20,664 bases of DNA from Planctomycetota bacterium. Lineage in GTDB: Bacteria; Planctomycetota; PUPC01. The DNA is taken from contig PWKM01000278.1 of the NCBI GenBank assembly GCA_003559755.1, positions 1 to 20,664 on the forward strand. The letters are read 5' to 3'. The translations under genes were made by a program, and so were the position numbers. Shown in pieces: positions 15,979-20,664 of the stretch; position 1 is the first letter of the stretch; every line of letters starts with the position of its first letter. The notes beneath the pieces are model-generated. The model was given only the letters and a program-made list of their open reading frames with translations, did not search any database and had not been told where the DNA came from.

Positions 15979-16004
15979 GCGGACCCGTTATCTCGCGGGG
16001 CCGC
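15979..16004 (-). terminator. Terminator-like hairpin after the heparinase-like gene
   Basis: GCGG-A-CCCG (15979-15987) pairs with CGGG-G-CCGC (15996-16004) around an 8-base loop, giving a stem of 4 plus 4 pairs with one mismatch. It directly abuts the stop codon of the minus-strand gene that ends at 16005. No T-run follows, so it may be a weak or attenuating 3' structure rather than a full stop, and would partly separate the lyase from the flavoprotein gene. Confidence 0.4.
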
Positions 16005-17978
16005 TCACTCCCGCTCCCTGCGGAACACGTGCTCGAGTTCGCCGACTTTCACGGTGATCGTTTCGTCATCATGCTCGACGGAGCACTCGGGCATCGCCTC
16101 GGTCTCGGTATTCGTCGGGAACAGGACGTGGAGGTAGGTGCATTCTCCGGCCCCGTCCTCCGGTTCGACCTCGACCCGCCAGGAGCCCATCATCATCTCG
16201 GGCGGGAACTGCTCTCGGTTGGGCGGGCGGTTGGTGCCGTCGTAGTCGAACTCGCGCCCCGGCCCGCCGACCTTGGTCAGCTTCGCGTTCTCGGGCAGGA
16301 GCGTCCTCGCGAACAATCGGCCCGGCTCGTTATCGGCGACCACCAGCCCACCGTCGATCCTCGGCTCGTTGATCGTCTGGAGCAGCCAACGATGCCGGTC
16401 CACTCGTTCGCCGTCGATGTTCACCCGGTCGAGCACGATGAGGTACTGATATCCGAGGAACACCAGTTCCCGCGTCCAGGTGGTATCGCCGGGGACCGAG
16501 GCCGACAGGTCGCCGAGTGCCCGTGCGTACTCATCGTTCGCCTCGGTCTCGAGCAGGATGCCGGTCGGCGGGCGGTCGAATCGCCGGTCCCGCTCCCGCT
16601 TCCACTCGTCCCACGATTTCGAGCCGTGGAAGTTGATGCGGGGCTGCCGGCCGCTGTACTCGGGTCCGGTGAACACGACATTGTTCGCGCTCCACGGCGA
16701 CTTGTAATATTGATGGTGCGGGCTGTTGTAGCCGATGTACGCCCCGTTCTTGATGGCGAGCGGTGTGTGCTTGAAGACGGTGAACCGGCCCTGGTCCCAG
16801 GTGGCGTGGTGGTCCACGGTCTCACCGCACTTGAAGTGGACGATGGCGGCGTCGTTCTCCCACGAGTTCCGCCAGGCGACGAACCCGTGCAGGTCCGGGC
16901 TGAACACCTCGGCCCGGCCCAGCTCGGAGAGCGGAGCGGGCTCCAGTTCGGGGTTGTTGAACACGAAGAACTGCCAGACGTGCACGGTGTGATAGTCGGA
17001 CGGGTTGCCGTCCCAGTTCGGCCAGCGCTCGGCCATCTGGAGCGCGTGCGCTCGGCCCGGGCCGTGGTTATAGAAGCCCGAGATGATGTCCATCTGCATC
17101 CGGAACTGGGTCCGGTCGCTGTGCGATCCGCCCCACACGTCGCCGTCCTTGACGAACCACCCGTTGGGGTAGGTGTGCCAGATCTGGTAGAGCATCTGCC
17201 GTTCGAGCCAGTTGCCCTGGTGCTCCCGGATCCACTCGGCCGCGTCCCAGTCTGTCGCACTCCGCCAGGCGGCGACGGTGCATGCGAGGTCGTTGAACGC
17301 GTGCATCAGCCCGTAGGTGGCCCCGCCGGTCGCCCCGTCTTCGGCCTGCCTGATCGTGCCCATCCCGTTGACCAGGTAGTCGTGTGCGAACCGGAGCATC
17401 TCGTCGGCCTTCGGGCTGTCGCCGTGGAGGGCGAGTCCGATGGTGGTCAGGGCGACGAGTGCCCCCGGCTGTCGGGAGTAGAAGGGGGTGGACGGGTTCC
17501 GGCGGAGGTAGTTCATCGACCGTTCGCCCCACTCTTCCAGGTGTGCGATCTTGGCGGCCCGGCTCTCCTCGTCCCAGCCCGGATGATTGCGGAGCCAGTC
17601 GTATGCGGCGGCCGACCGGACGGAGCTGATGCCCCAATAGCTGGGCGTTCGGCCCTGAATCTGGGTCGCTTTGAACCGTTCGAGCGCCCTTCTGCCCGCC
17701 TCCTCGTCGTCGGTCAGCATCCAGAGCAGGGCCTGCCGGTTCTTGTGGCTGGGATAGCGGGCGGCACCGCCGGTCAGCTTCCTGGCCCGTGTCCGGTACT
17801 CCGGCAGGTCCATCCACGTCCGTATCTTCTCGACGGCCGGGCCGTCCCACTCCTCGGCCCGGAGGAACAGCCGCGGCCGCTCGTCGCGGACCGTCGGGAG
17901 TTCCAAATCGTCTGCTGCAAGGGCCACTGTCGACAGGATCAGCCCGACAAAGGCGAGGCACCACACCGTTCTCATCAT
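16005..17978 (-). CDS. Secreted heparinase II/III-like polysaccharide lyase
   Basis: A 657-residue protein with a Sec signal peptide (FVGLILSTVALA, cleavage near Ala21). The mature N-terminus (PRLFLRAEEWDG) begins an alpha/alpha-toroid-like region up to about residue 340. The C-terminal beta-sandwich has the heparinase II/III motif VDHHATWDQGRF (residues 388-399), followed by PLAIKNGAYIGY and HHQYYKSPWSANNVV. In the family these His/Tyr residues bind uronate chains and metal and carry out beta-elimination. The substrate could be a sulfated or uronate-rich glycan, or the cell's own EPS. GGAGG (17984-17988) lies 5 bases before the chosen ATG; a second ATG follows directly (17975). The frame remains open 63 codons upstream, but that part lacks a signal peptide and covers the promoter region. 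Confidence 0.85.
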   Translation of the reverse strand: MMRTVWCLAFVGLILSTVALAADDLELPTVRDERPRLFLRAEEWDGPAVEKIRTWMDLPEYRTRARKLTGGAARYPSHKNRQALLWMLTDDEEAGRRALERFKATQIQGRTPSYWGISSVRSAAAYDWLRNHPGWDEESRAAKIAHLEEWGERSMNYLRRNPSTPFYSRQPGALVALTTIGLALHGDSPKADEMLRFAHDYLVNGMGTIRQAEDGATGGATYGLMHAFNDLACTVAAWRSATDWDAAEWIREHQGNWLERQMLYQIWHTYPNGWFVKDGDVWGGSHSDRTQFRMQMDIISGFYNHGPGRAHALQMAERWPNWDGNPSDYHTVHVWQFFVFNNPELEPAPLSELGRAEVFSPDLHGFVAWRNSWENDAAIVHFKCGETVDHHATWDQGRFTVFKHTPLAIKNGAYIGYNSPHHQYYKSPWSANNVVFTGPEYSGRQPRINFHGSKSWDEWKRERDRRFDRPPTGILLETEANDEYARALGDLSASVPGDTTWTRELVFLGYQYLIVLDRVNIDGERVDRHRWLLQTINEPRIDGGLVVADNEPGRLFARTLLPENAKLTKVGGPGREFDYDGTNRPPNREQFPPEMMMGSWRVEVEPEDGAGECTYLHVLFPTNTETEAMPECSVEHDDETITVKVGELEHVFRRERE

Positions 17979-18017
17979 CGTCTCCTCCGGGATAGGCCGG
18001 TCACACCTTTGGGGCAC

Positions 18018-18046
18018 ATGTTGACTCAAGGACGGCGGTCTGTCAA
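18018..18046 (-). promoter_or_regulatory. Candidate promoter of the heparinase-like gene
   Basis: On the minus strand, TTGACA (complement of 18041-18046) is followed after 17 bases by CAACAT (complement of 18018-18023), which matches only 3 of 6 consensus -10 positions. The predicted start of transcription would be about 30 bases before the ATG at 17978. The -35 lies inside a small inverted repeat (18034-18052), a possible operator. Confidence 0.3.
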
Positions 18047-18128
18047 GCCGCCAAGCTCTTTCGGCTCGGGTCCCCGACGTGGAGGCATTGCCGTACTGGA
18101 GGGATAGTCCAAGGATGGTCCCGGCATC

Positions 18129-18157
18129 TTGACACTCTATCCCCCCTGTGATATTCT
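18129..18157 (+). promoter_or_regulatory. Candidate promoter of the Mrp operon
   Basis: TTGACA (18129-18134) is followed after 17 bases by TATTCT (18152-18157, 4 of 6 consensus). An alternative -10 is GATATT (18150-18155) preceded by TG, an extended -10 form, at a 15-base spacing. It is the only consensus -35 on the plus strand of this gap. Transcription would begin near 18164, giving a leader of about 170 bases. Confidence 0.45.
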
Positions 18158-18178
18158 CCGCCCGCACGGTTCGGGCGG
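18158..18178 (+). other. Perfect GC hairpin at the predicted transcription start
   Basis: CCGCCCG (18158-18164) pairs perfectly with CGGGCGG (18172-18178) around a 7-base loop. It lies immediately downstream of the candidate Mrp promoter. It could be a 5'-end stabilising stem, an operator palindrome, or chance in a GC-rich genome. No T-run follows. Confidence 0.35.
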
Positions 18179-18332
18179 GTCGGGCGCCACCATATCACCG
18201 GGCGGGCCTCTGCGGGCCGCTGCCCCAGTACGCCAGGCAAGTCGAGTCCCGACGTTCTACCGCTCTCTACCGGCCGGACAAACCGTCGGGCACCGTGCCA
18301 CTCATGCGACTCGGCGTTTGGAGCGATATGCT

Positions 18333-18902
18333 ATGGAACTGCTGCTCATTTTTATGCTGTTGTTTATGATCCTCGCCGGGATCGTCGCCCTGTGGACGGA
18401 CGAGCTCCTGTCTGCGGTGATTGCGGTGGGGGCGGTGGGCATCGGCACCAGCGTGGCGTTCCTGCTGCTCGGGGCGCCGGACCTGGCGATCACCCAGATC
18501 GTCGTCGAGGTGGTCGCGCTGGTGCTCCTGATCAAGGTGACCATCGGGGTCGGTGTGCGCACGACATCGGGGACGCCCTCCCCCAAACGGCTCCGCCTGG
18601 CCGCGGCGGTCTCCGTGCTCCTGCTGCTGGTGATGGTGCGGTCGTTCACCGGGCTGCCCGAGTTCGGCTCGCCGGTGATGGAGCGGGTGGACGACGCTCC
18701 CTCGATCGTGTATCTCGAAGAAGGGCTGGAGCGGACCGGCTCGGCCAACCAGGTGATGAGCGTGCTGCTCGATTTCCGGGCGTACGATACCCTGGGCGAG
18801 GCGACGGTGATCTTCACCGCGGTGTTCGGCGCCCTGGTGCTGTTGCGCAAGAAGGGAAAGAAGGACCGGGAAGACGCCGACGGCGGGGAGGACGAGGAAT
18901 GA
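18333..18902 (+). CDS. MrpA C-terminal-domain protein (MbhD-MbhE fusion)
   Basis: A 189-residue membrane protein with about five hydrophobic segments. Residues 1-70 match MbhD/DUF4040, with LWTDELLSAVIAVG and GAPDLAITQIVVEVVALVLL (47-66). Residues about 90-175 match MbhE, ending SVLLDFRAYDTLGEATVIFTA (143-163). Together these form the C-terminal domain of MrpA/MnhA; here it is a separate gene with no antiporter-like N-terminal part. In Mrp complexes this section contributes to the ion path beside the antiporter subunits. The ATG at 18333 has GGAG 9 bases upstream; the frame is open 68 codons further but without family likeness. The C-terminal tail is highly charged. The gene overlaps the next by 4 bases (ATGA). 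Confidence 0.87.
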   Translation: MELLLIFMLLFMILAGIVALWTDELLSAVIAVGAVGIGTSVAFLLLGAPDLAITQIVVEVVALVLLIKVTIGVGVRTTSGTPSPKRLRLAAAVSVLLLLVMVRSFTGLPEFGSPVMERVDDAPSIVYLEEGLERTGSANQVMSVLLDFRAYDTLGEATVIFTAVFGALVLLRKKGKKDREDADGGEDEE

Positions 18903-19375
18903 ACAATCGCAGCTTGATCGTGTCGCGGGTGTCGCGCTGGGTGGCTCCGCTGATTTTCGTGTTCGGGATTTACGTCGCCCTGTACGGGCACCTCTCGCCG
19001 GGCGGCGGGTTCCCCGGCGGGGTGATCCTGTCGTCGGCGTTCATCCTCACCCTGCTGGCACGCGGCCGCGAGGCGACGCTCAAGCGGCTGCCCTTCGGCG
19101 TGGCCAAGAAGCTCGATGCCGTCGGGGCGCTCCTGTTCCTGTGTATCGCCCTGGTCGGGCTCGCCGTAACCGGCGTTTTCTTCGCCAATTTCATCCAGCA
19201 GCGCCTGCCGGGCGAGCCCCTCCGCCTGTTCAGCGGCGGCACGATCATGCCCGCGAACATCGCGATCGGGCTGAAGGTCGCCGCCTCGCTGTTCCTGGTG
19301 ATGTTCGCCCTCAGCGCCCTTCGCATCTCGACGGATGAAAAGGACGAGCCCATCCGCACGCTGGAGGATAAATGA
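18899..19375 (+). CDS. mnhB: Na+/H+ antiporter subunit MnhB/MrpB
   Basis: A 158-residue protein with about four membrane segments. The hallmark GHLSPGGGFPGGVILSSAFIL lies near residues 28-48, and a hydrophobic C-terminal pair of helices ends in a charged tail. MrpB is a small membrane subunit of the multisubunit cation/proton antiporter. The ATG overlaps the previous stop, with GGGGAGGACGAGGA just upstream, indicating translational coupling. A longer frame starting at 18392 runs through the upstream gene and is not credible. Confidence 0.9.
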   Translation: MNNRSLIVSRVSRWVAPLIFVFGIYVALYGHLSPGGGFPGGVILSSAFILTLLARGREATLKRLPFGVAKKLDAVGALLFLCIALVGLAVTGVFFANFIQQRLPGEPLRLFSGGTIMPANIAIGLKVAASLFLVMFALSALRISTDEKDEPIRTLEDK

Positions 19376-19407
19376 TAACGGCGGCGAAAAACGCGAAAAC
19401 TCGGCCC

Positions 19408-19415
19408 GGGAGGGG
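19408..19415 (+). promoter_or_regulatory. Ribosome binding site that sets the mnhC start
   Basis: GGGAGGGG lies 6 bases before the GTG at 19422. The open frame extends upstream to 19335, overlapping mnhB, but that part is polar and unlike the family. This site favours the GTG. Confidence 0.6.
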
Positions 19416-19421
19416 TGTCTA

Positions 19422-19784
19422 GTGGTCTATGTCCTTTGCGCCATGCTCCTGTGCGTCGGCATCTTCGGGCTGATCAGCCAGAAGAACGTAATCAAGATCA
19501 TCATCTCGATCTCGATCATGGAGAACGCCGTCAACCTGTTCCTGGTCGTCATCGGGTATCGACGGGGCGGCATCGCCCCGATCATCACCGAGCGCATCTA
19601 CGAGGGCGTGCAGTTTGCCGAGAAGGCGGTGGACCCCCTGCCCCAGGCAATGGTCCTCACCTCGATCGTGATCGGGCTCGGGGTGATGGCGCTGATGGTG
19701 ACGATGGCCCTGCGCATCTACCACGTGCATGGCACTTATGACATCACCGAGATTCTGAAGTCGAGGAAGAAGGCCGAGCAATGA
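19422..19784 (+). CDS. mnhC: Na+/H+ antiporter subunit MnhC/MrpC (NuoK-like)
   Basis: A 120-residue protein with three membrane helices, homologous to NuoK of complex I and close to the usual MrpC length (about 112). Typical features are GLISQKNVIKIIISISIMENAVNLFLV, with Glu in the second helix (ISIMEN) where NuoK carries its conserved glutamate, and DPLPQAMVLTSIVIGLG. I selected the GTG start from the strong GGGAGGGG six bases upstream and the family-like hydrophobic N-terminus. The stop overlaps the next ATG by 4 bases. Confidence 0.88.
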   Translation: MVYVLCAMLLCVGIFGLISQKNVIKIIISISIMENAVNLFLVVIGYRRGGIAPIITERIYEGVQFAEKAVDPLPQAMVLTSIVIGLGVMALMVTMALRIYHVHGTYDITEILKSRKKAEQ

Positions 19785-20664
19785 GCGTCCTCATCCCACT
19801 GATGGTCGCGGTCCCCCTGGGGGCGGGCTTCGTGATGGCGCTGCTGCCCGGCAGCAGGCAGCGGGCGGGCGACCTGCTGGCCGTGGCGACGGGGATGTTC
19901 GTGCTCGCCGGAGCAGCCGCATTGTCCCCCTTTGTAGGGTCTTACGCCGTCGGCGGGGGGGACCCGCCGGTCGGCATCGAGATGTCCCGCGACGGGTTCA
20001 GCGGCCTCGTGCTGGTGGTCACGGCCATCGTAGCCCTCGCCGTGATCCTCTACGCGACGGCATCCATGCGGCGGTACACCTCGCGCACCCGCTTTCTCGC
20101 CCTCATCATGCTGCTCCTGGCAGCGATGAACGGGACGCTGCTGAGCGGCGACATCTTCAACCGTTACGTATTCGTCGAGATCGCCGCCATCGCATCCTAC
20201 GTGCTGGTCGGCTTCGCGTGCGGGGCGAACGAACTGAAAGCGGCTCTCAAGTACGCCGTGCTCGGCGCGGTGGCCTCGATCGCCACCCTGCTCGGCATCG
20301 CACTGGTCTATTCGGTGCACGGCACGGTCAACATCGCCCATCTCGGCGAGAAGATCGCGGCGAGCGGGCCGGTGATGGCCCCCGACTCGGTGGTCTTCAT
20401 GGCGGCCGTGCTGATGCTGGCCGGCTTCACGTTCAAGGCCGGCCTGATGCCGCTGCACGTGTGGCAGCCGGACGCGCTGGATGCCGCCACGGCCCCGGTC
20501 TCGGCCATCATCTCGGGCTGCCTGGTCCAGACGATCGGCGTCTATGCGATGATCCGCACCGCCTATGCCGTCTTCGGAGCCACCGCGCCGATCGGCTGGA
20601 TCATGGTGCTGGTCGGGGTGCTGTCCATGGCGGGCGGTGCCATCGCCGCGCTGCAGCAGGACGA
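19781..20664 (+). CDS. mnhD: Na+/H+ antiporter subunit MnhD/MrpD, 5' part
   Basis: The frame runs open off the right edge; 294 residues are visible of roughly 500 expected. It belongs to the NuoL/M/N (Proton_antipo_M) family. DIFNRYVFVEIAAIASYVLV contains the conserved glutamate (Glu133) of the proton path. ALKYAVLGAVAS and GFTFKAGLMPLHVWQPDAL hold the conserved lysine (Lys219) and histidine (His226), followed by AATAPVSAIISG. About eight membrane segments are visible. It is an antiporter-like, ion-translocating subunit of the Mrp complex. The ATG overlaps the mnhC stop. The gene order MbhDE-like, B, C, D matches the core of Mrp/Mbh operons. Confidence 0.92.
   Translation, partial: MSVLIPLMVAVPLGAGFVMALLPGSRQRAGDLLAVATGMFVLAGAAALSPFVGSYAVGGGDPPVGIEMSRDGFSGLVLVVTAIVALAVILYATASMRRYTSRTRFLALIMLLLAAMNGTLLSGDIFNRYVFVEIAAIASYVLVGFACGANELKAALKYAVLGAVASIATLLGIALVYSVHGTVNIAHLGEKIAASGPVMAPDSVVFMAAVLMLAGFTFKAGLMPLHVWQPDALDAATAPVSAIISGCLVQTIGVYAMIRTAYAVFGATAPIGWIMVLVGVLSMAGGAIAALQQD

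Larger units (their letters stand above)
17979..18332. other. Divergent intergenic region (lyase / Mrp operon)
   Basis: These 354 bases separate the divergent lyase and antiporter genes. Candidate promoters for both directions and one GC-rich hairpin are listed separately. A small inverted repeat, GGCGG (18034-18038) and CCGCC (18048-18052), surrounds the TTGACA of the lyase-side promoter. Bases 18180-18318, the probable Mrp operon leader, show no gene or clear structure. Open frames run through the region on both strands but are in-frame extensions of the flanking genes. Confidence 0.6.

Noticed and set aside
15741..18107. 788-codon plus-strand frame opposite the lyase and flavoprotein genes
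   Set aside because: It spans two well supported minus-strand genes and their gap, and has no recognisable domain.
17979..18167. N-terminal extension of the lyase frame
   Set aside because: It would bury the signal peptide 63 residues inside the protein, and a strong ribosome site lies at the inner ATG.
19335..19421. ATG-started N-terminal extension of mnhC overlapping mnhB
   Set aside because: The extension is polar and absent from the family, and GGGAGGGG is placed for the GTG at 19422.
1..20664. tRNA, rRNA, CRISPR, insertion sequence, phage or riboswitch signals
   Set aside because: I looked for cloverleaf-like arms, regularly spaced repeats, transposase motifs and terminal inverted repeats and saw none that I could support.

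Overview
This is a high-GC bacterial window with no rRNA, tRNA, CRISPR array or insertion sequence that I can see. The gene content suggests a Planctomycetota-type bacterium (perhaps Phycisphaerae-like). It combines a PEP-CTERM-sorted protein, an exosortase-type exopolysaccharide (EPS) locus with an ExeA-like ATPase, VCBS/FG-GAP repeats and a secreted heparinase-like lyase. This lineage call is an inference from gene content, not a measured phylogeny.

Layout. (1) Bases 2-328: the 3' end of a PEP-CTERM surface protein. (2) 498-2192, minus strand: ribulokinase AraB, convergent with the first gene. Its upstream region carries a cluster of GTTCRCC half-sites and overlapping hairpins. (3) 2576-13699, plus strand: seven tightly packed genes (gaps of at most 24 nt, or overlaps) that look like one EPS export operon. 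The products are an XrtA/PEP-CTERM-type AAA ATPase, a degenerate receiver plus HD-GYP-like regulator, a lipoprotein fusing a VCBS beta-propeller to a Wza-type export protein, a Wzc-type co-polymerase/BY-kinase with a C-terminal TPR domain, an O-antigen ligase/polymerase, a 63-residue membrane peptide, and a GT-C-type membrane glycosyltransferase. (4) 13736-17978, minus strand: a secreted heparinase II/III-like protein, an iron-sulfur flavoprotein and a MurJ/MviN-type flippase. (5) 18333-20664, plus strand: the start of an Mrp/Mnh-type cation/proton antiporter operon (MrpA C-terminal domain as a separate gene, then MrpB, MrpC and a partial MrpD).

How the parts may work together. The flippase would move lipid-linked repeats across the inner membrane, and the ligase/polymerase and GT-C enzyme would act at the periplasmic face. 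The Wzc-like protein would control chain length and drive export through the propeller-bearing Wza-like lipoprotein. The ATPase and the receiver/HD-GYP protein are likely regulators. No cytoplasmic glycosyltransferase, initiating phosphoglycosyltransferase or exosortase lies in the window, so the pathway must be completed elsewhere. The most unusual features are the VCBS-Wza fusion, the Asn-for-Asp receiver joined to a partly eroded HD-GYP domain, the inserted region and TPR tail of the Wzc-like protein, and the split MrpA.
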